The position numbers and the translations under genes are program-made. Below the pieces are notes generated by a model. That model was given only the letters and a program-made list of their open reading frames with translations. It was not told the origin of the DNA and ran no database searches. Source: Parabacteroides sp. FAFU027 (GTDB taxonomy: Bacteria > Bacteroidota > Bacteroidia > Bacteroidales > UBA7332). Taken from it: 64,000 nt of DNA. Where the stretch lies: assembly GCF_022808675.1 (NCBI RefSeq), contig NZ_JAKZKV010000015.1, positions 34,203 through 98,202 of the forward strand, in the 5' to 3' direction. Shown here in pieces: positions 17,917 through 26,455 of this stretch (position 1 is its first letter; each line of letters starts with the position of its first letter).

Positions 17917-18009
17917 TTATTTTTTCTTTTTGTGTCTGTTTTTTCTCAATCTTTTCTTACGCTTGTGCGTAGACATTTTGTGTCTTTTTCTTTTTTTACC
18001 GCTTGGCAT
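17917..18009 (-). CDS. 30-residue basic protein, AURKAIP1/COX24-like (mS38/bS22-type)
   Basis: Very small Lys/Arg-rich protein: MPSGKKRKRHK, then MSTHKRKKRLRKN, then RHKKKK and a stop. It matches the short AURKAIP1/COX24-domain proteins of Bacteroidota, which resemble mitochondrial ribosomal protein mS38 and the bacterial small-subunit protein bS22. It is therefore probably a small ribosomal protein. It sits between HU (stop at 18048) and rng (start about 17809) on the same strand. ATG at 18009, stop TAA at 17917-17919. Confidence 0.88.
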   Translation of the reverse strand: MPSGKKRKRHKMSTHKRKKRLRKNRHKKKK

Positions 18010-18047
18010 AGTCGTAATTTCTTTAGTTATTAATAAATAGTGTTGAC

Positions 18048-18326
18048 TTATTCTCCTTTTACAGTGTCCATAAACGTTTTAGCCGGTTTGAACGAAGGAA
18101 TGTTGTGTTCCGGAATAACGATGGTAGTATTTTTAGAGATATTGCGAGCTGTTTTTTGAGCTCTTTTCTTGATGATGAAGCTGCCGAAACCTCTCAGGTA
18201 AACATTATCTTGTTTAGCTAAAGAGTCTTTTACTACATCCATGAAAGATTCAACTGTTGCCAAAACAGCCGCTTTCTCAATCCCTGTTTTAAGGGAAATC
18301 TCGTTTACAATATCAGCCTTTGTCAT
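18048..18326 (-). CDS. HU/IHF-family nucleoid protein
   Basis: 92-residue DNA-bending protein of the HU/IHF family. It begins MTKADIVNEISLKTGIEK (dimerisation helices). It carries the conserved VYLRGFGSFIIKKR followed by the DNA-inserting arm ARNISKNTTIVIPEHNIPSF (residues about 60-80), and ends with FKPAKTFMDTVKG. The arm holds the conserved Pro of the family. It acts as a homo- or heterodimer on the nucleoid. It is the first gene of the HU/basic protein/rng cluster and has a clear TATATTTG -7 box upstream. Confidence 0.94.
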   Translation of the reverse strand: MTKADIVNEISLKTGIEKAAVLATVESFMDVVKDSLAKQDNVYLRGFGSFIIKKRAQKTARNISKNTTIVIPEHNIPSFKPAKTFMDTVKGE

Positions 18327-18378
18327 ATATGATTAAATTAATTTGTGAGTTCAATTCAGTTCCTAAAATTTTGGACTG

Positions 18379-18386
18379 CAAATATA
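18379..18386 (-). promoter_or_regulatory. -7 box TATATTTG for HU
   Basis: On the minus strand TATATTTG matches the Bacteroidota -7 consensus TAnnTTTG, about 53 bases before the HU start codon. No clear -33 TTTG is seen at the expected distance. The plus-strand mutY leader overlaps this region. Confidence 0.55.
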
Positions 18387-18485
18387 TACCATTTTATCAG
18401 AACAGAAAAACCAGTTCCTCTTTTTTTTGCGGAAAAACCTGATTTTCTTCGATTTGTGTGTATTTTTGGAAAAAAATTTGTATGG

Positions 18486-19538
18486 ATGACTAACACTATA
18501 TTTTCAAAAACCCTAATCAACTGGTATATAGGAATTAAAAGGGAATTACCCTGGCGGAAAACGAAGAACCCGTATCGAATCTGGATCTCCGAAATTATAC
18601 TTCAACAAACAAGAGTAGCTCAGGGATATGACTATTACATCCGGTTTATAAATCGTTTTCCCGATGTAAAATCGCTCTCAGAAGCCCCCGAAGATGAGGT
18701 TCTCAAATATTGGCAGGGATTGGGATACTACAGCCGGGCGCGCAATCTTCATACCGCAGCCCACCAGATAATAAAAAAGCACAATGGCATTTTCCCAATC
18801 TTGTATAAAGATGTTCTGGCATTAAAAGGCGTTGGTGAATACACAGCTGCAGCAATCTGTTCATTTGCGTTTAATCAACCTTATGCCACGGTCGATGGAA
18901 ATGTTTACCGGATACTGTCACGATTATATGATATAGACTTACCGATTGACAGCAACGAAGGAAAGAAATACTTTGCCGTTCTGGCTCAACAACTGCTATC
19001 AAAGAACGATCCGGCGACGCACAATCAAGCGATGATGGAGTTTGGAGCAGTACACTGCCTGCCTAAAAATCCCGCATGCAACGAATGCCCTTTTCAGGAA
19101 AAATGCATCGCTTTTGCAAATGGGTCAGTTATACAACGCCCGGTCAAGCAACAAAAAACAGAAGTAAAAAACCGCTATTTCAATTACTTTCACATCCGCT
19201 TAGGCGAAAACATATTGTTAAACAAACGCACCGGCAATGATATCTGGAAAAACCTTTATGAATTTCCGCTGATTGAAACCTCCGAAAAACTGGAATTTAA
19301 TTCTCTTTCGTTATCAGAGGATTTTCAAAAAATGTTTTCCGGTATCAATAACATCTCATTCTCATTGAAACAAAGAGACATTATCCATGTCCTTTCCCAT
19401 CGCCGGATTATTACAAATTACTATGAAGTGACTGTTTCGGGGCTGAATGATTGTCTAAAGCAGTATCTTTGCATCCCAGAAAAAGAATTTGAAAAATACG
19501 CTGTATCACGATTAGTCCATTTGCTAGTCAGCGAGTAG
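18486..19538 (+). CDS. mutY: A/G-specific adenine DNA glycosylase MutY
   Basis: Removes adenine mispaired with 8-oxoguanine. It is 350 residues from the ATG at 18486; the longer open frame upstream starts at a weak codon and lacks family similarity. The catalytic Glu is in ISEIILQQTRV. The helix-hairpin-helix is LKGVGEYTAAAI and the catalytic Asp is in ATVDGNVYR. The 4Fe-4S cluster uses the cysteines in CLPKNPACNECPFQEKC. The C-terminal third is the NUDIX-like domain that recognises 8-oxoG, with HVLSHRRI. It is divergent from HU and precedes queA by about 26 bases. Confidence 0.96.
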   Translation: MTNTIFSKTLINWYIGIKRELPWRKTKNPYRIWISEIILQQTRVAQGYDYYIRFINRFPDVKSLSEAPEDEVLKYWQGLGYYSRARNLHTAAHQIIKKHNGIFPILYKDVLALKGVGEYTAAAICSFAFNQPYATVDGNVYRILSRLYDIDLPIDSNEGKKYFAVLAQQLLSKNDPATHNQAMMEFGAVHCLPKNPACNECPFQEKCIAFANGSVIQRPVKQQKTEVKNRYFNYFHIRLGENILLNKRTGNDIWKNLYEFPLIETSEKLEFNSLSLSEDFQKMFSGINNISFSLKQRDIIHVLSHRRIITNYYEVTVSGLNDCLKQYLCIPEKEFEKYAVSRLVHLLVSE

Positions 19539-19564
19539 AAATAACATTTGCATTGAAATACGAA

Positions 19565-20779
19565 ATGAATCATCCCCGCCATATCCGTATAGAAGAGTAC
19601 AATTACAATCTTCCCGACGAACGAATTGCGAAATTTCCATTATCGGAGCGAGACCAGTCAAAACTGCTTCTGTATAAAAAAGGAGAAATCAGCGAATCTA
19701 ACTTTGGTAATCTTCCCGAGTTCCTTCCGGAGAACGCTCTTATGGTGTTTAATAACACCCGTGTTATTCAGGCGCGGCTTCATTTTTATAAAGAAACCGG
19801 AGCTTGTATCGAAATCTTCTGCCTGGAACCGATTGCCCCGGCTGACTATGCCATATCTTTCCAATCTTCAGGAAAATGCACCTGGCTTTGCATGGTTGGT
19901 AATCTAAAAAAATGGAAGTCCGGCCAACTGAAACTCGATATTGCAACAGACAACGGCACTACAGCTCTATTCGCTGAAAAGATAGCCACAAAGGGCAATA
20001 CACACGAAATTCGTTTTACCTGGGAAAATTCAGAGATTACATTTGCCCAAATACTGGACAGTGTAGGCGAATTACCCATCCCCCCCTACCTGAACCGCGA
20101 TACGGAAGACAGTGATCTGGAAACTTACCAAACCGTTTATTCTAAAATAGAAGGCTCGGTAGCCGCCCCAACGGCAGGGTTGCATTTTACAGAAAAAGTA
20201 TTCGAAGAACTGGAAAAAAAAGGGATCGAACGAGCGGAATTAACACTACACGTAGGTGCCGGCACTTTCCAGCCTGTTAAAAGCGAATTGATTGCCGATC
20301 ACGAAATGCATACCGAATTTATCACGGTGAAACGGTCGTTGATAGAGAAATTACTATCGGAACGACCGGTAATTGCAGTGGGAACAACCTCTGTACGCAC
20401 ACTGGAAAGCCTCTACTACATCGGCTGCTTGCTGGAATTTCGCCCGAATGCAACTGCCGAAGGATTGATGGTACGCCAATGGATGCCATATGACCAAACC
20501 TGGACACTAACAGTTGAGCAATCTCTTACAAATATTATCAATTATCTGGAGCGTCAAAATAGCGACAAACTGGTAACATCGACACAAATCATGATTGCTC
20601 CGAGCTACCAATACCGAATTGTAAAGGGCATTGTGACAAATTTCCACCAACCGACAAGCACATTATTATTGCTGGTTTCCGCTTTCGTGGGAGAAGTTTG
20701 GAAAAGAATCTATGATTATGCATTATCGCATGACTTCCGCTTCCTGAGCTATGGAGACAGCTCATTACTTCTACCGTAA
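19565..20779 (+). CDS. queA: S-adenosylmethionine:tRNA ribosyltransferase-isomerase QueA
   Basis: Transfers and isomerises the ribosyl moiety of SAM onto preQ1 in tRNA to make epoxyqueuosine. It is 404 residues from the ATG at 19565, roughly 50 longer than the E. coli enzyme; a TTG 12 bases upstream is less likely. Conserved blocks are YNYNLPDERIAKFPL, MVFNNTRVIQARL, PIPPYLNR, VAAPTAGLHFT, LHVGAGTFQPVK and the late GIVTNFHQPTSTLL. It probably shares a transcript with mutY. Confidence 0.95.
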   Translation: MNHPRHIRIEEYNYNLPDERIAKFPLSERDQSKLLLYKKGEISESNFGNLPEFLPENALMVFNNTRVIQARLHFYKETGACIEIFCLEPIAPADYAISFQSSGKCTWLCMVGNLKKWKSGQLKLDIATDNGTTALFAEKIATKGNTHEIRFTWENSEITFAQILDSVGELPIPPYLNRDTEDSDLETYQTVYSKIEGSVAAPTAGLHFTEKVFEELEKKGIERAELTLHVGAGTFQPVKSELIADHEMHTEFITVKRSLIEKLLSERPVIAVGTTSVRTLESLYYIGCLLEFRPNATAEGLMVRQWMPYDQTWTLTVEQSLTNIINYLERQNSDKLVTSTQIMIAPSYQYRIVKGIVTNFHQPTSTLLLLVSAFVGEVWKRIYDYALSHDFRFLSYGDSSLLLP

Positions 20780-20857
20780 CTTTCTAGATGACGATGTATC
20801 TCTTGGCACAACAAAGTAATCACAACATAACAAAAACAGCATTACTTTTAGAAAATA

Positions 20858-20893
20858 ACAAGCCCCGGTTCAAAGATCTGAGCCGGGGCTATA
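20858..20893. terminator. Hairpin between queA and ppnP
   Basis: A 12-bp stem AGCCCCGGTTCA / TGAGCCGGGGCT (20861-20872 and 20879-20890) with loop AAGATC, located between convergent genes. The flanking U-tracts are weak (ATATATTG on plus, TGTTATTTTC on minus), but position and stability fit a shared terminator. Confidence 0.6.
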
Positions 20894-20915
20894 TATTGCA
20901 TAAAAGCGATAAAAA

Positions 20916-21227
20916 TCAATAGTAAGAACAGCAGTAGTCTGTAGCTTCTTTTACCACCAACTGAAATTTCGATTTGGCCGGAACACGGAAATCGTCGCCT
21001 TCTTTCACGGTAATCCATTCTTCTGAGCCTGGAAGTTTAACATCCATCTCACCACCCAAAATTTCCATTAATTCATTAGAATCCGTACCGAATTCATACT
21101 CACCCGGCATCATGATACCTAAAGTTTTTTTTGTTCCATCAGCAAACAACACTGTGCGGCTGGTAACCTGACCCCCGAAATATACGTTCGCTTTTTTTAC
21201 TACTGTTACGTTTTCGAATTGTGACAT
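20916..21227 (-). CDS. ppnP: Pyrimidine/purine nucleoside phosphorylase PpnP
   Basis: Small cupin-fold nucleoside phosphorylase of 103 residues with broad substrate range (uridine, adenosine, guanosine and others). It matches the family in length and blocks: [45 protein letters not shown] and a C-terminal DYCCSYY. It precedes no other minus-strand gene closely. ubiE lies 21 bases upstream on the same strand, so the two may be co-transcribed. Confidence 0.93.
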   Translation of the reverse strand: MSQFENVTVVKKANVYFGGQVTSRTVLFADGTKKTLGIMMPGEYEFGTDSNELMEILGGEMDVKLPGSEEWITVKEGDDFRVPAKSKFQLVVKEATDYCCSYY

Positions 21228-21248
21228 AATTATCTGAATTAAAATTGT

Positions 21249-21995
21249 TTACTTAGTTGCCATGTAAAAAGCACAAACACCCATCGTGAATTTCTTATTG
21301 ACCACTTGGCTGAATCCACAACGCTTGAGTAATGCGACCATCTCCTTGCCTTGGGGAAATGCTTCGATAGATTTCGGCAAATAGCTGTAGGCCTTTTTAT
21401 CTTTGGAGAATACACGGGCAAACGCAGGAATTACAGTCTTAGAATAGATGCGATACATTTCGCGTGTCGGGAATCTTTCAGGCTCTGACATTTCAAGGAT
21501 AACGAGATTTCCACCTGGTTTTAACACACGGCACATTTCGGTAATACCCTGCTCCAGATTTTCAAAATTACGAACACCGAAAGCAACAGTCACGGCATCG
21601 AAAGTCCCGGTCTCGAAGTCTAGCTTCATACTGTCTCCAATAGCAAGCGAAATTTTATCCTGCAATCCCAGATTCGCGAGCTTTTTACGACCCACCTCTA
21701 GCATTCCGTCCGAAATATCAATTCCCGTAATGTGCTCCGGTTGGAGTAAACGGTTGGCATTAATTGCAAAATCGCCTGTACCGGTAGCTACATCCAGAAT
21801 TTGCTTTGGTTCAAATTTCTTCAAACTGAGAATAGCTTTTTTGCGCCACTGCTTGTCAATGCCCATCGTCATGAAACGGTTCATCGGATCGTAGTTACCG
21901 GAAATTGCATCAAACATTTTCACGATCTGATCTTTCTTGCTGCCCTTTTCATCGTATGGAAGGACGGTTTCGCATTTATAGCCTTTATGTTTCAT
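21249..21995 (-). CDS. ubiE: Demethylmenaquinone methyltransferase (UbiE/MenG)
   Basis: SAM-dependent C-methyltransferase for the last step of menaquinone synthesis; Bacteroidota use menaquinone, so the MenG role is expected. It is 248 residues. Blocks are VKMFDAISGNYDPMNRFMTMG, the SAM motif LDVATGTGDFAI, GIDISDGMLEVGR, VAFGVRNFEN and LVILEMSEP. It follows the LacI-type regulator by 18 bases on the same strand and is followed by ppnP. Confidence 0.95.
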   Translation of the reverse strand: MKHKGYKCETVLPYDEKGSKKDQIVKMFDAISGNYDPMNRFMTMGIDKQWRKKAILSLKKFEPKQILDVATGTGDFAINANRLLQPEHITGIDISDGMLEVGRKKLANLGLQDKISLAIGDSMKLDFETGTFDAVTVAFGVRNFENLEQGITEMCRVLKPGGNLVILEMSEPERFPTREMYRIYSKTVIPAFARVFSKDKKAYSYLPKSIEAFPQGKEMVALLKRCGFSQVVNKKFTMGVCAFYMATK

Positions 21996-22013
21996 ATCTG
22001 TTTTAGGTTTCGC

Positions 22014-23045
22014 TTAATCGTATTTTTTTGCTTTCAGAGAAGAATCTCGTATCATCAGTTTCGGAGGAAATTTAATGTGTTTCTCCTCACGTTCTTCGGG
22101 GGATTGGTTGAGTTGCTCTATCAGGATTTCAGCTGAAGTCTCACCTAACTGCTGACTATCCAGATCCACAGAGGTAAGCTCCGGATCTATGAAGATATCG
22201 AATGTCTCGTTGGCGAATCCAACCACTGCAATATCATCCGGAATACGAATCCCCGCCTTTTTCAACGTCAGTATCACACCGATGGCCGAAAAATCCCCTG
22301 CTGCGAGAATTGCATCGGGCAAATCTCCTGACTGGATAATCTGTTTTGTTGCTTCCGTCCCCGTTTCGAGTGTAATCGCATTTTGGTAAAACCAATTCTC
22401 CTGCGGTTCAATACCATGCTTCTTCATTGCATCTTTATACCCCTGCATCCGGTTTTTGTAAACACTTAAAGTCATCGGACCGGAGAGGTGATAAATCTTC
22501 CGGCAACCCTGAGCAATAAGGTGCTCTACAGCCTGAAAAGCAGCCTCATAGTTATCCACCTCCACCTTGCTGACATTCAGCGATTCTGGAACACGGTCAA
22601 AAAAGACAATTGGGGTCCCTTTGTTGATAAAAGGCTGAAAGTGGGAATAATCGGTTGTCTCGGCAGAGATAGACACAGCCAGCGCATCAATTTTTTTATT
22701 CAACAGCGCTTTAGCAATAGCTTTTTCAGTTTCGTATTGCTCGTTTGATTGGGAAATAATGACACTGTAACCGTTTTGGTAAGCCACCTGCTCAATTCCG
22801 GTGATGACGGAGGCAAAAAAGTTTCGGCTGACACGCGGTACAATCACTGCAATCACCGAACTCCGGCCAGTACGCAGGTGCATAGCCACCGGATCGGGCT
22901 GAAAATTCAGCTTTTCGGCCAATTCCATCACCCGGGCTTTCATCTTTTTGCTTATGCGTGGATGATTTTGCAGCGCCCTCGAAACAGTTGATGCCGTGGT
23001 ATTTAATTGCTTTGCAAGATCGTATATAGTGACTTTTTCTGCCAT
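22014..23045 (-). CDS. LacI-family transcriptional regulator
   Basis: 343 residues. The N-terminal helix-turn-helix (about 5-27: VTIYDLAKQLNTTASTVSRAL) is followed by the hinge helix and a periplasmic-binding-protein-like sensor domain (about 60-335; VIAVIVPRVSRNFFA, FFDRVPE, AAGDFSAIG, VVGFANE). It binds DNA as a dimer and responds to a small ligand, usually a sugar; the ligand is unknown. Its closeness to ubiE (18 bases) gives no sugar context, and no sugar genes adjoin. Members of the CcpA/PurR type act globally. Confidence 0.92.
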   Translation of the reverse strand: MAEKVTIYDLAKQLNTTASTVSRALQNHPRISKKMKARVMELAEKLNFQPDPVAMHLRTGRSSVIAVIVPRVSRNFFASVITGIEQVAYQNGYSVIISQSNEQYETEKAIAKALLNKKIDALAVSISAETTDYSHFQPFINKGTPIVFFDRVPESLNVSKVEVDNYEAAFQAVEHLIAQGCRKIYHLSGPMTLSVYKNRMQGYKDAMKKHGIEPQENWFYQNAITLETGTEATKQIIQSGDLPDAILAAGDFSAIGVILTLKKAGIRIPDDIAVVGFANETFDIFIDPELTSVDLDSQQLGETSAEILIEQLNQSPEEREEKHIKFPPKLMIRDSSLKAKKYD

Positions 23046-23063
23046 TTATGCTTTATTGAGTCG

Positions 23064-23071
23064 CAAATTTA
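23064..23071 (-). promoter_or_regulatory. -7 box TAAATTTG for the LacI-type regulator gene
   Basis: TAAATTTG on the minus strand, with TTTG at 23095-23098 and a 23-base spacer, slightly longer than usual. The distance to the start codon is about 18 bases, giving a very short leader. Confidence 0.45.
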
Positions 23072-23328
23072 CAACAACTTCATTGACTTACCAACAAAAT
23101 GTAAATGCAAAGCCCCACTCCCAACCCTCTAATTCAACTGGTAAAGAGCCTCTCTGATTAAGAATCATCAAACGGATAATTGCAGTCATTGAAAAAATCA
23201 GAAGCCAATCGCATTAAATTTCACATAACGAAAGTGTAATGAAACAGTTTTATAAATATATTTGTTGGCAAATCGCATAATTCGAGAATCCAGACATAAA
23301 AACTACACATATACAACCTTATTATACC

Positions 23329-24570
23329 ATGAAAAACAAAATCAGGAAAGTAAAAACACTACTGCTCTTTCTCTTTTTCATCAATCAAATTACCCATTGT
23401 CAAAACATATTAACCGGTACAATCCTGGATGAAACCACCAAAATTCCGATTGATTACGCTTCGGTCTATATCAGTGGAACCACAATCGGGGCATATACTG
23501 ATGCGAAAGGACATTTCTCATTAAAAGATGTAACTTTCCCTTGTCAGCTCGTTGTAAGTCACGTGGCATACAATGTAAATACGAACATAATCAATGAAAA
23601 TAGTCCCAAAGAAATCACAATATACATCAGGGAAAAAACCCGGCTACTGAACGAAGTACAGGTTGCGGACAAGAGCATGCGGGACAAAAACATCAGGGAG
23701 TTCAAACTCGCATTTCTGGGCGATGACTATTGGGGCAGTCATGCAATACTCAGAAATGACAGCGTCTTAATCTTTTCTCATCGCACAGACACAGTGAGGC
23801 GCTCATCCGACTCAATGGATTTCGTAAAACAAAGAAAGTACAAATCAATAGGAGAAAACAGCCAATGGTCCGCTGACAGCTCAACTATAATTACCTGCAC
23901 CCCGGTTTTTTCCGTACAATCAAAAGCTCCGTTAATGATTGAACTTCCACTATTAGGGTACACGGTATTTGTAGATCTTGTCAGATTCTCCCTGAAAAAG
24001 CACAAATACTGGGAGGATTGCGACTCTTGGTCTTATTGTCGATTCTCGCAATATAGCGGAACAACACCGAGACAACAACGTAAATTTGAAAGTAACAGGG
24101 AAAAAGTGTATTATAATTCTGTCAAACATTTTTTTCACTCATTGTTTTTCGACAGATTGAAAGAAAACGGTTACTTAATCGCCACCCAGACATACAATAA
24201 AGAGACAAAAGAAGTCCAAAAGGTCTTTATTGACATAAGTCCCTTTATGCAATACACCAAATCAAAAGAACTTTTGATATCAGGACTAAAAAAAAAGACT
24301 TTATACATCTATTACTTCGACCATTTAAATGGCAAACCGGCCGATTTAACCATCCAATCTCATAAAAATAGAGTCGGTAATATATGGGAAAGATTCAGAA
24401 CCGGAATTTCACCGGATAACAATTCTGAAATGTTATTCAAGAGTGACACTTGCACCATCCGGGCAAATGGCACTACACCGGATAACAATATTTTATTTGG
24501 AGGAAAATTCACAACAAAAAGATGGGGTGCACTTCTCCCTTATGATTATGTACCCGAAGAACAAGAATAG
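23329..24570 (+). CDS. Exported protein with N-terminal carboxypeptidase-regulatory-like domain
   Basis: 413 residues. Signal peptide MKNKIRKVKTLLLFLFF..THC. The domain at about 27-110 is the CarboxypepD_reg-like beta-sandwich (LTGTILDETTKIPIDYASVYISGT, with the GAYTDAKGHFSL turn) that usually precedes SusC-type or DUF5686 barrels. The remaining 300 residues are polar, rich in aromatic and Lys residues, and match no domain I recognise; they are not the usual TonB barrel. Location is probably periplasm or outer membrane. It stands alone, between the lacI promoter region and a methyltransferase. Confidence 0.7.
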   Translation: MKNKIRKVKTLLLFLFFINQITHCQNILTGTILDETTKIPIDYASVYISGTTIGAYTDAKGHFSLKDVTFPCQLVVSHVAYNVNTNIINENSPKEITIYIREKTRLLNEVQVADKSMRDKNIREFKLAFLGDDYWGSHAILRNDSVLIFSHRTDTVRRSSDSMDFVKQRKYKSIGENSQWSADSSTIITCTPVFSVQSKAPLMIELPLLGYTVFVDLVRFSLKKHKYWEDCDSWSYCRFSQYSGTTPRQQRKFESNREKVYYNSVKHFFHSLFFDRLKENGYLIATQTYNKETKEVQKVFIDISPFMQYTKSKELLISGLKKKTLYIYYFDHLNGKPADLTIQSHKNRVGNIWERFRTGISPDNNSEMLFKSDTCTIRANGTTPDNNILFGGKFTTKRWGALLPYDYVPEEQE

Positions 24571-24653
24571 TAACTTTCATTCAACTATTTAGAATACAAA
24601 GCACATCAAACCATATTTAACATTATATTCCTAGCAATCAAACCTGATTATTA

Positions 24654-24661
24654 TAACTTTG
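24654..24661 (+). promoter_or_regulatory. -7 box TAACTTTG for the methyltransferase gene
   Basis: TAACTTTG matches TAnnTTTG, about 70 bases before the ATG at 24732. No clear -33 element is seen. Confidence 0.4.
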
Positions 24662-24731
24662 CCAAAACCAGAAGCACTAATCAGACCATCAAAATAAACA
24701 TCAAATATTAACCAATTAAAATCTATCCTTT

Positions 24732-25352
24732 ATGGTTGATCAATTCGCCACCAAAGCCACAAACTGGGACAACAACTCTGTGCGAAGAGAAATGACAAAA
24801 AAGTTTATCAACATCATCAGAAAACACACACAAATCAAACCGGCAACTCATGTATTGGATTTTGGCTGCGGCACAGGGATGATTGGATTACACTTTGCAC
24901 CTGAAGCTGAAAAAGTAAAAATGGTCGACACCTCACCCGCCATGCTCGAGGTTTTAATGACAAAGATCCAGGATGCCGGGCACCAAAACGTACACGTTTA
25001 CCCTCATGACATTGAAAAGACGGAAGAGCATAACAATATTATCGTTTCGCTCATGACTCTTCATCACGTTGATAATCATATTGACATTCTTCGCAAATTC
25101 TATCAAAAACTTCATGAAGATGGCTTAGTAATCATCGGAGACCTGATGCCCGAGGATGGAAGTTTTCATTCACCGGAGATTGTTCCTCACAATGGTATCC
25201 ATCCCAAAACGCTAAGCAGACTCTGTCAAAAAGTCGGTTTTGAAGTTGAATGGTGCTATAAGTTCCATTCTATTCACAAAAAAACAGAGCAGGGCTCTCT
25301 CAAATCATACGATATGTTTGTATTAGTAGCCCGGAAACCCAAATCAAGATAA
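24732..25352 (+). CDS. Class I SAM-dependent methyltransferase
   Basis: 206 residues, cytosolic. SAM-binding motif I is HVLDFGCGTGMIGLHF (about 38-52), motif II KVKMVDTSPAMLEVL, and the motif IV region NIIVSLMTLHHVDNH. The substrate cannot be read from the sequence. It resembles small methyltransferases of the UbiE-like Methyltransf_25/11 type. It overlaps the convergent DUF2461 gene by nine bases at the 3' ends. Confidence 0.88.
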   Translation: MVDQFATKATNWDNNSVRREMTKKFINIIRKHTQIKPATHVLDFGCGTGMIGLHFAPEAEKVKMVDTSPAMLEVLMTKIQDAGHQNVHVYPHDIEKTEEHNNIIVSLMTLHHVDNHIDILRKFYQKLHEDGLVIIGDLMPEDGSFHSPEIVPHNGIHPKTLSRLCQKVGFEVEWCYKFHSIHKKTEQGSLKSYDMFVLVARKPKSR

Positions 25353-26018
25353 TCCATACAATTCATCTACAGCAAAATTCAAAAACCGGTTCATCGGATA
25401 CAATAGCCTCATAATATCGGTTGTCCGTTGCAATGAATCAGGCTGGCAGAAAAACTCATCGGACAATGCAGTGTCCACACAATAATGTTTGGGCTTAAGC
25501 CATTCGCCATGAATAAAATCTTTTGGAAATGGGCGGGGAACTGATTTAAGTTTCTCGCCATACATTTCCTTATAATAAACCTCAAAATCAGGGTTCTTCA
25601 CAATCTCCAGAAATTCTTCTATATTCTCAAAAACACTTTGACGAAGAGCCTTTAACACCTCTGGTTGTGGGCCATAGATCCCCCCGGCTATTCCACATTC
25701 ACCCGGTTGCAAATGCAGATAATATCCACCTCTGGCGCTTTTGCGTCCGCCAGAAGCGATAAATGCTGCAAAATGAATCTTGTACGGCGTTTTATCCGGA
25801 GAAAAACGGGTATCCCTGTAAATTCTAAAAATAGCATCTTTCGCCTCTAATCCTTTAACTGACGGATCAAATTTAGTCACCTCATTAATCAGGCAATCGA
25901 CGAACTTTGTAAAAACATCACGAGCCAATTCGAATTCATTCTTATTAGCAGCAAACCACTCTCGGTTATTATTCTTTTCAAGTCGTTTAAGGTAATCAAA
26001 TATTATACTCAACTCCAT
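25344..26018 (-). CDS. DUF2461 (TIGR02453) family protein
   Basis: 224 residues, cytosolic, family of unknown function. Characteristic blocks are LEKNNNREWFAANKNEFE at the N-terminus, DAIFRIYRDTRFSPDKTPYK, the ARGGYYLHLQPGE block, and WLKPKHY near the C-terminus. Length fits the family (210-230). The 3' end overlaps the methyltransferase gene on the other strand by nine bases. Confidence 0.9.
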   Translation of the reverse strand: MELSIIFDYLKRLEKNNNREWFAANKNEFELARDVFTKFVDCLINEVTKFDPSVKGLEAKDAIFRIYRDTRFSPDKTPYKIHFAAFIASGGRKSARGGYYLHLQPGECGIAGGIYGPQPEVLKALRQSVFENIEEFLEIVKNPDFEVYYKEMYGEKLKSVPRPFPKDFIHGEWLKPKHYCVDTALSDEFFCQPDSLQRTTDIMRLLYPMNRFLNFAVDELYGLS

Positions 26019-26455
26019 AGTTAGTTATTGTTACAAAATTCTTATTTGAGCGAATATAACAAAGTTACTTCTTATTATGTTTCGGGAATAATAGTTATTG
26101 GAAAATAATAGAACCATTGGGTGATTTTATATCATCACCTTTTTACAGGGAAACAAACTCTGATTTTCTTTGTTATAATACCAAAGGCATACTACGATTT
26201 TAAACAAACATTTGATTAGTTTGAACTAAGACAGTTTTATTGACAGAGACAATCATCGTAGAGTTAAAACCTCAACCTAAGCTTTTGCCATTATATATCA
26301 ACGAATTGTCATCGCAGCTATAAGAATTGCCCTGTTATTATTTGTAACTATAAACCGGCAATACATTTGCATGTAACTAAGCAACTAAAAAACATCCTTA
26401 ATACTGAAATATTACATTCCTCATCTTATTATTATTCCTAAAACTTAAATAGACA
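26019..26455. other. Intergenic region with the promoter of the OmpA-family gene
   Basis: 437 AT-rich bases between divergent genes. The only element I can support is the OmpA-family promoter at 26341-26369; no open frame or hairpin stands out. Confidence 0.6.
26341..26369 (+). promoter_or_regulatory. Bacteroidota-type promoter of the OmpA-family gene
   Basis: TTTG at 26341-26344 and TACATTTG at 26362-26369, separated by 17 bases, match the -33/-7 consensus. The resulting leader before the ATG at 26456 is about 80 bases long, as is common for abundant outer-membrane proteins. Confidence 0.6.

Noticed and set aside
18345..18485. N-terminal extension of mutY
   Set aside because: The 47 extra residues overlap the HU promoter region and have no counterpart in MutY; the ATG at 18486 fits the family start.
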